Made by a program: the position numbers and the translations under genes
Notes under the pieces: generated by a model
The model's input: only the letters and a program-made list of their open reading frames with translations
The model's database searches: none
What the model was told of the DNA's origin: nothing
Shown here: positions 1 to 10,200 of the stretch, piece after piece
How positions within the stretch are numbered: the first letter of the stretch is position 1
How the letters are laid out: each line of letters opens with the position of its first letter
DNA from: a virus
DNA: 30,780 nucleotides
Virus record (IMG/VR): IMGVR_UViG_3300050821_014180
Coordinates: 1 to 30,780 of that record
Strand: one strand, 5' to 3'

Positions 1-456
1 TTTCCTGAGAACCAGGGAACTAAAGATTTTGCTCACGAAAAGAACACTAAGGCTCCTGAAGGAGCCGCGACCGGTGCAACTTCCGGCGCCGTCATAGGGG
101 GAACCTTGGGTTGGCTCGTCGGCATAGGGGCTTTGGCCATTCCCGGTCTCGGTCCTTTCATTGCGGCCGGTCCGATCATGGCAGCTCTTGCCGGTGCAGG
201 CGCGGGAGGCGTTGTCGGCGGTCTTGCTGGAGCGCTGGTTGGAATGGGTATCCCTGAGTACGAAGCGAAACGATATGAAGGGCGCGTAAAAGAAGGCGGT
301 ATCCTGCTCTCAGTTCATTCCGACAATTCCGAGTGGACCAAGAAGGCCAAGGAGATCTTGGAGCACACCGGCGCACAGGATATCTCCTCTGCTGGCGAGG
401 CGGCCGCTGATTTTCAGAAAACTGACAAACCCATGACACGAAGCGCGAAGATCTAA
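1..456 (+). CDS. Glycine-rich general-stress-type protein, 5' end outside window (host)
   Basis: The reading frame is open from base 1, so the N-terminus lies outside the window; 151 residues are visible. The centre is a glycine/alanine-rich hydrophobic stretch (about residues 22-80) of the glycine-zipper kind, with motifs such as GATSGAVIGG and AGAGAGGVVGG. It is followed by a short alpha/beta C-terminal part containing YEGRVKEGGILLSVH and an acidic tail. This layout is that of bacterial stress or low-temperature-induced proteins with a YflT/DUF1269-like fold around a glycine zipper, often seen in Acidobacteriota. The role is membrane-associated stress response by analogy only. A strong terminator follows. 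It is host DNA left of the element's left junction. Confidence 0.7.
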   Translation, partial: FPENQGTKDFAHEKNTKAPEGAATGATSGAVIGGTLGWLVGIGALAIPGLGPFIAAGPIMAALAGAGAGGVVGGLAGALVGMGIPEYEAKRYEGRVKEGGILLSVHSDNSEWTKKAKEILEHTGAQDISSAGEAAADFQKTDKPMTRSAKI

Positions 457-487
457 GAATTGCTCGCAGACTGCCTCACTGCTATGA

Positions 488-528
488 GCCCTGCCCGACT
501 CACACCCCCGGGCAGGGCGCTCTTTTTT
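488..528 (+). terminator. Rho-independent terminator of the stress-protein gene
   Basis: A perfect 10-bp stem (GCCCTGCCCG at 488-497 with CGGGCAGGGC at 509-518) and an 11-nt loop are followed by a T-rich run at 521-528. It begins 32 bases after the stop codon of the preceding gene. Confidence 0.88.
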
Positions 529-560
529 GGTTTGGTGCGCTCCACCATTGCGCATCGATG

Positions 561-570
561 GTGCCGGGGG
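561..570. repeat. Left attachment core (attL)
   Basis: GTGCCGGGGG is identical to the 3' end of the tRNA-Phe gene (minus strand) at the right junction. Immediately left of it, bases 559-560 complete TGG, the complement of CCA, so the displaced original tRNA 3' end appears to lie here. The bases to the right (571-582) still match the tRNA T-arm at about two thirds of positions, which fits an attP site resembling its target. Confidence 0.65.
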
Positions 571-882
571 ACGGAATTGCACCCAACGTCTAGCCTCAAT
601 ATCGAGTTTTCCATCCAGCTCGCTGCATGAGCCGGCCAGACCTAGTAGAGCAGGTGTTCATCGCTCCGATGGCGTACGGATCGGAGAGCCGCGAGCGTGG
701 AGAGCGAGGAGCGGATTCTCGCGTTTTTGCGACAGCATCTACGATCACGGCGTCGATGGAGTTCTCTAGCTTTTTCCTCTTCTGATCCCGCTGTGTCCGC
801 GTTCTGAGGAATCGGTACACTAACGGGGTGTGATTACCACCGAAGTGAATCAAGCCCACAACAAAGTCGGAGGCAGGAGCCT

Positions 883-1845
883 ATGCCTAGCACAGTCAAG
901 TCCGTCGCGTACATTCACACGGCGGATATCGACCCGACGATCACGAAAAGCGGAACGACGTGGGAAGGGCTGATCAACATCTGCGTAGCGTCCGCGGAGC
1001 AGGCGCTTGAGACGCCGCCGAACGGATACACCTCCACGCAAAGGAACTCGCTGACCGATCTCTTTGGGTCGATGCGCTCCACGCATCGCTCCATCCGCCT
1101 CCTCCTGCAGCAGGGCGACGAGATGCCGGAATCCGTAGATGCGCTCGTGCTCGCCCGACTGCAACTCGAAGGGCTCTATACAGTGTGCCTGTTAGTCGAG
1201 AGTCCGGAGAACGTGAACAGGTTCGTCCGAGAGGCGTGGAAGCGGCAGTACATCCGGTATCTGTTGGTCCAGGAAGAGATGAAGAGTCTTCCCCGGTTCG
1301 CCGAGATGGATGTTTTGGAGCTTTCGCGCCTGCTGAAGCTCGCGTCGGTGTGGGGCATCACGGAAGAGGAGCGGCTCACCATCGAGTATCGCGAGCTTCA
1401 CACCACTCCGCCGGCCGGATTCTTCCCGAAGCCCATCGCCCAGTTTCCGACACCTGGTGTTGCGATTGCGGAGATCTCCGCTGGCACCAAGCGGAAGATG
1501 CTTGAGCGGCTGTATATCGAATACCAGGACCTCTGTGCCTATGCTCACGGCCGCCCCATCGCTAGCATGTCGAAAGCCGTTTTTGATGGCCGGTCGCCGC
1601 TTCGCCAGATGTTTAGCGAAGCCAAGATCAAGAACACGTTCGAGCAGCGGGTGTCTGCGGATACCCAGGTGTACAGCCTCTTGAGCGTGGCACAGTCCGC
1701 GGCCGAACTGACGATGCTCTATCCGAACGACACCGAGCTCGCAACCGCCGTGATCCGCGCTTGGAATGAGCTCCACAATTCGCACTTCCTCGCAAACGCC
1801 GTCTGGAACATCCGGACGAAGGCGTTACTCGGCGTGGTTGGCTAG
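883..1845 (+). CDS. Uncharacterised 320-residue protein
   Basis: A complete gene with a purine-rich ribosome binding site (AGGAG about 8 bases before the ATG). I do not recognise it with certainty. The protein is soluble and mostly helical, without signal peptide or membrane segments. It has a central LQLEGLYTVCLLVE segment and a later YIEYQDLCAYAHGRP segment. These features recall the DUF5677/HEPN-like helical proteins found in accessory regions, but this is only an impression. It is the first gene inside the left junction and is followed by the regulator gene, with one copy of the dispersed palindrome between them. Cargo or superinfection-related functions are possible but not shown. Confidence 0.6.
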   Translation: MPSTVKSVAYIHTADIDPTITKSGTTWEGLINICVASAEQALETPPNGYTSTQRNSLTDLFGSMRSTHRSIRLLLQQGDEMPESVDALVLARLQLEGLYTVCLLVESPENVNRFVREAWKRQYIRYLLVQEEMKSLPRFAEMDVLELSRLLKLASVWGITEEERLTIEYRELHTTPPAGFFPKPIAQFPTPGVAIAEISAGTKRKMLERLYIEYQDLCAYAHGRPIASMSKAVFDGRSPLRQMFSEAKIKNTFEQRVSADTQVYSLLSVAQSAAELTMLYPNDTELATAVIRAWNELHNSHFLANAVWNIRTKALLGVVG

Positions 1846-1864
1846 CCGCCGCAAACCTCGCTTG

Positions 1865-1880
1865 TTTCCAACGTTGGAGT
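1865..1880. promoter_or_regulatory. Dispersed palindrome, copy 1 (upstream of regulator)
   Basis: TTTCCAACGTTGGAGT contains the perfect 12-bp palindrome TCCAACGTTGGA (1867-1878). It lies between genes, 130-150 bases before the likely start of the Xre-type regulator, where an operator for self-regulation would be expected. Confidence 0.65.
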
Positions 1881-2011
1881 AACCCTCTCCTCAAGAGAAA
1901 TTCGAATGTAGTGTGTCTTTTGGAGAAGGAAAGCCCGCCGAGAATTGGAGCAGCGGGATTTTTTTAGGACGCTGTCGTGAAGAAATCAACAAAGTGCGAG
2001 GAGTTCGGCCA

Positions 2012-2287
2012 GTGTTAGCAAATCTTAAAACTGCCATCTCTGTACGCGGGTTCACTCAAGATGAACTCGCAATCGATGTTTTGAAAATCACGCCGAGCTT
2101 TCTTTCGATGATCATCCACGAGCAGCGCCGCGCGGACACATCACTCAAAGCACGAATAGCTAAGGCCCTTCAGTGCGATGAGCAGTGGCTCTTCAGTTCC
2201 GTCACGCGCGTTCCCGGACCAGCCACTTCTGCGAGGTCAGAAGAGAACGTCGAAATGCCGGCCGTGGCCCTCGCCGGCGGGAGGTGA
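2012..2287 (+). CDS. Xre-type helix-turn-helix regulator
   Basis: A helix-turn-helix of the Cro/CI-Xre type occupies most of the protein: a first helix around LANLKTAISVRG, then FTQDELAIDVLKITPSFLSMI, where the recognition helix follows the TPSFLSMI turn, and an RRADTSLKARIAKAL helix. The frame is open further upstream (ATG at 1913), but the GTG at 2012 has a GAGGAG ribosome binding site 8 bases upstream and gives a compact 91-residue repressor, so I prefer it. It is the first plausible master regulator of the element. A copy of the dispersed palindrome lies in its promoter region, so it is a candidate binder of that repeat. It overlaps the ribosome binding site of the next gene, implying co-transcription. 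Confidence 0.7.
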   Translation: MLANLKTAISVRGFTQDELAIDVLKITPSFLSMIIHEQRRADTSLKARIAKALQCDEQWLFSSVTRVPGPATSARSEENVEMPAVALAGGR

Positions 2288-2290
2288 AAA

Positions 2291-2857
2291 ATGGGCATGA
2301 GCAACCATATTTCGCAATTTCGTGATCGCGATCGAGCAACACCAGAAACACCTGCTCTGCGGCGCCGGTTGTTTGGGAAAGTACGCCACAGAATTTCCAC
2401 TCTGGTTCATCTGTTCTTTGCCCGATGTTCAGCACTTCACAAAGCGCGCCCATCAGAAAGCTGGTCAAAGCGAATCAATGTGCACAAGCGCGTGGGGCTC
2501 GCGATCTATCTCTTCCAAGTACTCGCATGTCGTGCAGAAGGGTGGGGGCCAGACACGTGGGGAAGTGTTTGTGGTGGCCATGCGATATCTGACGAAGCTC
2601 TCGCCGAACGGCTCGAAATCTCCAAGTGGAGGCTGAGGCTGTGGCGTAGCCGTCTCTGCAAAGAAGGCCTCGTGGAACGCAGGCAGGTGCAAGAAGGTGG
2701 ACTGGCGTATTACCTCGCGCCCATGAGGCGCTTCGAAACTTTCGCCGACATGCTGGTCGCTCCGTTTGATTTCGAAGTCGAGGAAAAGCAAGCGAGTTTG
2801 GACGCCCTTGACGAGGCCGCAAAAGACGCCAGCGCGAAAAAGAAACCCATTCAGTAA
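2291..2857 (+). CDS. Winged-helix-like DNA-binding protein
   Basis: The start is supported by a strong GGGAGGTG ribosome binding site that overlaps the end of the upstream regulator gene. The 188-residue protein has a basic N-terminal half and a central segment (ISDEALAERLEISKWRLRLW, then KEGLVERRQVQEGGLAYYL). This matches a winged helix-turn-helix: helix-turn-helix, then the hairpin wing with charged turns, as in phage replication or regulatory proteins. The C-terminal 40 residues are acidic to basic low complexity. It sits in an apparent operon with the upstream regulator. The exact role, replication or regulation, cannot be told from sequence. Confidence 0.6.
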   Translation: MGMSNHISQFRDRDRATPETPALRRRLFGKVRHRISTLVHLFFARCSALHKARPSESWSKRINVHKRVGLAIYLFQVLACRAEGWGPDTWGSVCGGHAISDEALAERLEISKWRLRLWRSRLCKEGLVERRQVQEGGLAYYLAPMRRFETFADMLVAPFDFEVEEKQASLDALDEAAKDASAKKKPIQ

Positions 2858-2897
2858 GTCACCCGAGGATAAAAAATTGTGCCACCTGTTCCATGAC

Positions 2898-4217
2898 ATG
2901 GCCGCACGAGCGGATGAAATCAATCCGGGAGATCACATTGTCGGTGGAGATAACGAATCCGGCATGGGGATGCGCAGGAGGCTATCCAATCCAACCCTCT
3001 CTAATCCATGGGATGACGGCACGCAATCGGGAAACCAAGACGAAGCACCGCTTCGCCGTAACAGCGCCATCTCTGATCCTTCGGACCTAGAAAGCCCAGA
3101 AACCTCCGCGCCGCTCTACAACATCCGGCGCCCGACCCCGCTCGGCCAATTCGCGAAAATCGCCATGCCCATACTGATCGGGGCTGGCATTGGCGCGACC
3201 TCCAATTCCCACCAGCCCGGAGCCGGCTTCCGGAACTCAGAGGATTTCTTCAATACCCTTCGCCGGCAGCAGATGGAGGCAAAGCAAAACCAGATTCTCA
3301 ACGCCGATCGCGTCAGCCAACAGCAAGAGCGCCAAGCCAACGCACGCCGCGCCGATGCCACTGCGAACTACGAAATGAATCGACCTACCTTTACCGAGGG
3401 AACATTGGTGAAGGGCATCGACAGCGAGCCTCAGAGCCCCACTAACGGCAAGCTCGTGTACATGCAGCGTAATCCTAAGACTGGAAAGCTGGAGTCCACC
3501 GGCCAACTCGTGCCGGAGTCGGAAAAGTGGTCTGTCCAAGACACCGATCAAGGCTTGATGCGCGTGAACTTGGAAACGGGCGATGTTAAGCCATTGAGGA
3601 ACCCTTCAACTGCGACAGGACAGCGGCCGGTTTCAGCACTGACCGATGAAGAAGAGCCATTAGAAGGCGAAGAGCGGTCCAATGTCGGAGTGACCGGCGC
3701 TCTTCCTTATATGAGCGAGGGTCCTTCGATCGTAGCAACGGGCCAGTCACCGATGGCCAGGGGAATGGGAGCAGTCGGCGGTGCCGGAAATGTGCTTCAT
3801 CGTCGCGGCAAGGAAGTCGATACCGATCCTAAGCCGCGAGCGGAAGTGGTTACGGACGAAAAAGGCGTGCAGACGACGCAGTACCGCGACATGAATTCCA
3901 GAAGCAAAACCTACGGACAGGTTATCAATGTGCCGCACGAAGCCACGCGTCAACCCAAGCCGAAAAACGTCGTCACGAAACCCAAACCTGAAGACGTCGA
4001 GGCGATGGCCCAGGAAGCCCTGAAGTCCGAAAACGGAGACGCAGACAAGGCTATTGATCGCATTACCAAAGCGCAGATTCCCGATGGCGTGAAGCAGTTT
4101 GTAAGACAGCGGATTCGCGAAATAAAAAGGCCCGGCCAGAAGAAAAGCGTCCTCGACAAGTACGGGATAACTCCCAGCGATCTCGCTACTGCCACCGGCA
4201 AAAATGGCGGACGATAA
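2898..4217 (+). CDS. Disordered phage linker or internal-virion-like protein
   Basis: The protein (439 residues from the ATG at 2898; the frame is open upstream to a TTG at 2766) is mostly low complexity and charged. One short hydrophobic stretch (about residues 86-103, LGQFAKIAMPILIGAGIG) is followed by a Q/R-rich helix. A small folded part (GKLVYMQRNPKTGKLESTG, then SVQDTDQGLMRVNLETGDVKPL) looks like two beta-hairpin repeats. The C-terminus is a K/P-rich tail. There is no clear ribosome binding site, so the start is uncertain. The stop overlaps the start of the giant polyvalent gene by 14 bases, implying coupling. By position and composition it resembles an internal virion protein partner, but no family is recognised. 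Confidence 0.55.
   Translation: MAARADEINPGDHIVGGDNESGMGMRRRLSNPTLSNPWDDGTQSGNQDEAPLRRNSAISDPSDLESPETSAPLYNIRRPTPLGQFAKIAMPILIGAGIGATSNSHQPGAGFRNSEDFFNTLRRQQMEAKQNQILNADRVSQQQERQANARRADATANYEMNRPTFTEGTLVKGIDSEPQSPTNGKLVYMQRNPKTGKLESTGQLVPESEKWSVQDTDQGLMRVNLETGDVKPLRNPSTATGQRPVSALTDEEEPLEGEERSNVGVTGALPYMSEGPSIVATGQSPMARGMGAVGGAGNVLHRRGKEVDTDPKPRAEVVTDEKGVQTTQYRDMNSRSKTYGQVINVPHEATRQPKPKNVVTKPKPEDVEAMAQEALKSENGDADKAIDRITKAQIPDGVKQFVRQRIREIKRPGQKKSVLDKYGITPSDLATATGKNGGR
3676..3691. repeat. Dispersed palindrome, copy 2 (degenerate)
   Basis: GGTCCAATGTCGGAGT within the linker protein gene. It is the same phase as other coding copies and encodes SNVGV. One arm has a T-to-C change. Confidence 0.45.
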
Positions 4218-7200
4218 CGACCTACAGGGGTGGCTCCGAGCCATCCGCAGCGCGGGCCATGGTGGAGGAGGAGCCACCGTCGCAGAGCCTGAAGACGAAG
4301 AACTGTCGCCTTCCGACGAGCGCCAACCATCGCTGAGCGAAATGCTCAGCGCCATCCGCAATGCAAAGTCGGCCGAATCAGAAGCAGAGAAAGCAGCGCG
4401 CGCTCACGTCACGCCCAGCACCACGGCTGGTCCAACATTAGACCAAGCGATATCGCCCGAAACTCCCGCGCGGGTTACCCGCATGGGCGAAGGAGTCGGT
4501 CGGTCGATGATTCCCTTTGAGCCGCCCACCACCGCACCGCCTCCTCCGCATTTGGTGCGCGGACCTTTCGGACAGCCCATACCCCCCGAGCCCGTTGAAG
4601 AAGAATTAGAGGGTGAAGCTTATTCGGAACGCGAGGCGGCTGAGCAGTCGGAAGAAGAAAAGCAGCGCCTGGAAAGGCTCGATCCGCTCTCGCGCATTGT
4701 GGTCGCGTCTACAACGACGCCGAACACGATGCTGGGCCCGCAGATCCCGACCGGACCGCCGACATTCGGCCAGCAAGTTGAGGCCGGCGTGCTGCACGGT
4801 GCCACAGGAATGCGTCCCGACCTTGCCGCAAGGGTCGCGCGGGGCACCGGTGAACGGCCGCTGGCTCTCGAAGCGGCCATCTCGCCATCTGCAACGGGTA
4901 TCGCGCCTGCAATCGAACGCGGCGTACTCAGCGGCGCATCGGGGCTTTTGAGTCCCGATAACCTGGCGCTACTCGCCTCGATGGAAGGCATGGGCGGAGT
5001 CCTTGGGAACCTGGCGCGACAATCGAGCGGATTGTACGAAGCCGCAGAGACGGCGGCGGAAGCGGAAGATTGGGCGAGGTCGGGGGAAGCGCTGGCCAAG
5101 GCCGAAAAGATTGCAGCCCGGGCCAAGCCGCTCGCGGCGATTCATGCAGCCATCAATCCCTACTTCACGTACCAGATGGCGCAGGGGCTTTATGGGGACG
5201 TGAAGGGACTGAAGAAAGCGATCGATCAAGGCGACTGGCAGACCGCCGCTGAACTCCTGGGTGAGGCGATACCGAATGGAATTTTTACTGCGGAAGGCGT
5301 CCGCAATATTTACGCAGGCGTCGCGCGGGTCAGTGCCGGAATCGAGGCGCGGTCAACAGCACGCGAGGCGGCTCGTCGATCACCGGCAACGACGCCTGAA
5401 GCTGAGCCGGTTGAAGCAACGCGCCAGTTGGTCGCTGGCGAGCCAGAAGAAGCGCCTGCAGAATCCGCTGAGACTCCGACGCCCAACGTACCGGAAACGT
5501 CAAGCGCATCGCCAGAGGCGCCCGCAGCGCGAGCCACGGCCCCTGGACAACAAGTCCCGGAACGCGAAGGGACTGAACCTGAGTTCCCGCTCGACCAGTC
5601 GTTAGAGGCAATCCGCAATGCCAAGCGCCCGGGCGAAGCTGTCGAAGAGCCGAAACTACCGGAGCGCAAAACAATTTCGCCCAATGCGCCGCCAGAAGAA
5701 AAGCTCGCCACAGATTTGGAGAATGCGGCCGCAGAAATCCGCGGCGTCCGACGAGAAGAACCATCGCAGGCAGTTGGCGAGGAAGCGGTTGGTGCCTCCA
5801 CTCAAGAAATTCCTGCCGAACTTTTGGACAAAGCGAGAGCGCTTGACGACCGTGAGCGCAATTCAACGATAGCGATTCAACGGCGCTTGCGTGTTGGGTA
5901 CGACATGGCATCGCGCATCAAAGAGCAACTGGCGAACGAGCCTCCGCAAACCGCTGAGGGTCAAGAGGTTACAGAGCCGCACTCCAATGTTGGAGTGACT
6001 GAACCGCAAGTCACTACAACTAAAGGGATTGCGGCGCCGCGGTCTAATGTTGGACTACCTGAACCGCAGCCGATCAATCCTCAAGAAGTCGCGGATCTCG
6101 AACATGAACTCGGGCGACCAGTAAGAGCGGAAGATGTAAACGCTATCCGCCGGCGCCAAGCGGCCGCTGCTAACGTCGAAGCAGGTCTCCGTGGCGAACG
6201 TAGCGACGAGGCGGCGCGGATTCGAGAGCAACACCGCGCCACCCTGCCGTCATTCGCGCCGGGGGATGAAGTTGGCGCACTCGGCGAAGACGCGCGCGCG
6301 AAAGCGGACGAAGTACGTGAAGTTAATCCTGGATTGGCGCAGGTATTCGAAAAACTGGCATCCGGCAAGTACGAGTTCAACGAGCTCAGGGATTACGTCG
6401 ACGAGAATGTCGCCGATCCGTCAACGCACGCTGAACTTTCGGAAGCGGTAGATGGGCTGGAAAGAACTTGGGCCGCCGAACCAGAAGCAGGAGAATCCGC
6501 TCACACAGCTTTAGAGAACGCCCCTCCCGGCGGGTTCACCGAAGCAGATCGTGTTCCTGAACCACCAATCGTAGAATTCCGTCGTCAGGCCAGAGATATT
6601 GCGCGAACGTTGCCTGCAGTGCCTGAGGGCTACACGCGGTTATGGCGTGGCAATCGCGCCGGAGAAGAAGGGCGCAATCCGCAGTTTACAAATGATCTGC
6701 CCGGCATAGCGCTTCCCTTCCAAAAAGCCTACGGAGGCCAGATCACCTATGTAGATGTTCTATCCGAAGACCTCGACAAATATGAGCAGAGCGTCGGTGC
6801 GGCACCGGGTGCGGAGTTTGTCTTGCCGTCTCGACTTGCTAAATCGGCAAAAACTGTTGCGATCGGACCGGTGGGTGTCGGGCTTCCCGAGGAACCTCCC
6901 AGCGCAAACATTGAAAGGCCACGGGGCCAAGCTGCTACAAGTCTGCCGTTCGAACCGCTGGGCCGAGCGGCCGCGTTTGAGTCGCGCATGCCCACGACTC
7001 CGCCCAGCAAGGAACCAGAGAGTGCTACACTCCCAGAAGGAGAGGAACCAACCTATGAGCCCGCAATTGAGTCCTTGGGCGATTCAGGCGAAAGAGCACT
7101 GGAAGAAGTACCGTCCGAAGCTACATCGCGAGCTTCAGGAGAAGGGCCTGCTCGACCAGAGGGCGGAGAAGGCGGCACAGCAGACACAGGACGAATTGGA

Positions 7201-10200
7201 CGAACTCCTGAGCGAGGGAATGAATTACGACCAAGCTTGGGAGTTGGTGAGGGAAAAGTACCTGTTTCTGCCGAGCGAGGAGGACGTGCCGAAACTGGGC
7301 GAGGACAGCGCATCTCCCCCGCTGCAACAGCCGGAAATGACTACCGCATCACGGACGCCGACCAAATCGGAGAAGGTGGCGAGCGCACAAAGTATGCCGA
7401 CAACGTCGCTGCCATCCGAACTCTCAAGCAAATCGAGCTAGACGGGCGACAGGCCACACCGGAAGAGCAATCGAAACTCGTCAAATATGTTGGCTGGGGC
7501 GGTCTCTCGCAAGTTTTCAGCGACCCTTACTCCCGGAAGTGGGGCGACGAATACCAAGAACTCAAAGACCTGCTCACTGACGAGGAATACGAAGCGGCAC
7601 GCGCTTCTACCCCCAATGCTCACTACACTTCCCTTCCAGTCGTTCGCGGAATATGGGATGCGGTTCGCCGTCTCGGTTTCTCCGAGGGGCGTCTTTTGGA
7701 GCCATCCGCAGGCGTTGGCCATTTCCTCGGGCTCATGCCGGATGATTTCCCGGCGCGTCGCACCGCGATCGAACTCGATAACCTAACCGGGCGAATCCTC
7801 AAGCAGCTTTATCAAACCGCCGACGTTCGCATCCAGGGCTTCGAGAAGTTCCGCATTCCCAACGGCTTTTTCGACCTCGCTGTTGGGAACGTTCCCTTCG
7901 GTGATTACAAAGTTCACGATCCCGACTACGCAGCGCATCGGCTGAACATCCACAATTATTTCATTCTAAAAACGCTCGACAAGTTGCGTCCCAACGGCGT
8001 CGCCGCTCTCATCACCAGTTCGTACACACTGGATTCGTCTTCGGACAAGGCGCGAAAGCTCTTTGCTGATCGCGCCGACCTCGTGGGCGCCATTCGCCTG
8101 CCCAATAATGCCTTCAAAGGAAACGCTGGAACTGAAGTCACCACGGACGTCCTGTTTTTCCGAAAGCGTGCCGAGGACGAGAAACCTAGCGGCGAGAAGT
8201 TCCTCGACGTTGGAACGATCAAGGACTCGAAGGGCAAGGAGCTGCCGCTCAACGAGTATTTCATCGCCCATCCCGAAATGATGCTCGGCAAGATGGAGCG
8301 CGCCGGCACGATGTACAGCAGTGGTGAACCGGCGCTGATTCCGCGTCCCGGCCAGGATCTGGCCGCAGAACTCGCGAAAGCAATCGCGAAACTTCCCGAG
8401 AAGATCATGGGAGCAGCGCCCACTCCGGAGGCAGCCACGATTGAGGCCGCTGCCGAAGGGATACCGGAATACGGCGACACGAAGCCCGGTGGACTGAAGA
8501 TCAAAAGCGGCAAGGTCTATCGCCGGGCTGGGGAAACGCTGCAGCTCGAAAGCGGTTTTCCGAAATCAGCCTATCCGCGCCTGAAGGACATGCTACGGCT
8601 GCGCGATGCTGAGCGCGAACTGCTAACCGCAGAATTGAACGATCGGCCAACCAGAGAATTGTCGGACCTGCGCGGACGCCTGAATCGGTTCTACGACGGC
8701 TTCGTTCAAAAGCATGGATATCTGCATAGCCGAGCGAACCTCCGCGCTATGCCGCAGGACCCTGATCTGCCATTTTTGCTGGCGCTCGAGGATTACGATC
8801 CCAAGGAAAAGAAGGCTGCCAAAGCCGACATCTTCACCAAGCGCACGGTAGCGCCACGGAAGCCCGTAGAGCACGTCGAGACGGCCAAAGAGGCCATGCT
8901 GGTCTCGCTCGCCGAGAAGGGGCGCCTCGACTTTGATCACATGGCGCAGATCACCGGGCGAACTCAGGAGGAGTTGCAAGACGATCTGCGCGCCGATGGG
9001 TTGGTCTTCCACAGCCCTGAAGGCCACTGGGAAACCTCAGACAGCTATCTCTCTGGAAACGTGCGGAAGAAGTTGGCTGAAGCGCAATCAGCGGTCGAGG
9101 CCGATCCCGCGTTCAGGGAGAATGTCGAGGCGCTTGAAAGAGTCCAACCCAAAGATTTGACACCAGGAGAAATTGGAGCACGACTCGGTGCCCCATGGGT
9201 TCCCGCGGACGAAGTTGAGGGATTCGTGCGGCACATTCTCGGAGATCCGCACGCCGACGTAACGGTCAGACACGTTGAATCTGAAGGCTTGTGGACGGTC
9301 TCAGCATTTGCTCCCGTCGGGCGCTACGCCGGCGCGCAGCAACGGTGGGGGACCGCGCGGGTGAATCCGGTCGACCTCATTGACCTGGCGCTCAACCAGA
9401 GGGCCCCGGTTATCTACGACAAAGGGCCTGACGACACCCGCGTCATCAACGAATCCGAAACGCTGGCCGCAAAGGAAAAAGCTGAGGAGCTGCACAAAGA
9501 GTTCAAGAATTACCTGCTGCTCGAGCCTGAACGCGGTGCGAGGCTCTCGCGTCTCTACAACGAGCGGATGAACAATTGGCGCAATCGGGAATACGACGGT
9601 TCCCACCTTACCCTGCCAGGCATGTCAGCAGAGATAAAACTGACGCCAATCCAGAAAGGCGACATCTGGCGCGCCATCAGCGGCGGCAACTTGGGCCTTT
9701 ATGAGCCAGTCGGCGCCGGCAAGACGTTCATCATGGCGGCAACAGCGATGGAATGGCGGCGCTTGGGACTCGCCCGCAAGCCGATGATCGTTGTGCCCAA
9801 CCATATGGTCGAGCAGTGGGGTTACGACTTCCGCAGGCTCTATCCCGGTTCGAATGCGCTGATCGCCACTAAGGAAGACTTCTCGGCCGAGAATCGAAAA
9901 GAGTTTTCCTCGCGCATCGCTACTGGCGACTGGGACGCCGTTGTGATGGGTCACAACTCCTTCGGAAAGATCGGCGTGAGCGACGAAACGTTCGATGCCT
10001 TCATGAACGAGCAGGTCGACGCGTTGCACGCCTATCTGGACGAACTACGACAAGCCGAAGGGAAGAAAGGCCAGACCGTCAAAGAGATCGAGAAGTCTCT
10101 GAAACGTCTCGAGGAGCGCATCGCTCGCCGCCACGCTGAGGACCAAAAAGACCGGACGATCACCCTGGAGGATCTTGGTATCGACGGCCTGCTCGTAGAC

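Larger units (their letters stand above)
457..882. other. Gene-free stretch holding terminator and left element junction
   Basis: Between the host stress gene and the first element gene there is the terminator at 488-528 and the left attachment core at 561-570. I see no convincing gene in the remainder: the open frames here lack ribosome binding sites and have implausible composition. Bases 571-630 would complete the serine recombinase reading frame in the excised circle. Confidence 0.6.

Noticed and set aside
1192-1785. A 197-residue open frame on the minus strand
   Set aside because: Antisense to the gene at 883-1845, which has a good ribosome binding site and a more protein-like sequence; no motif in the antisense product.
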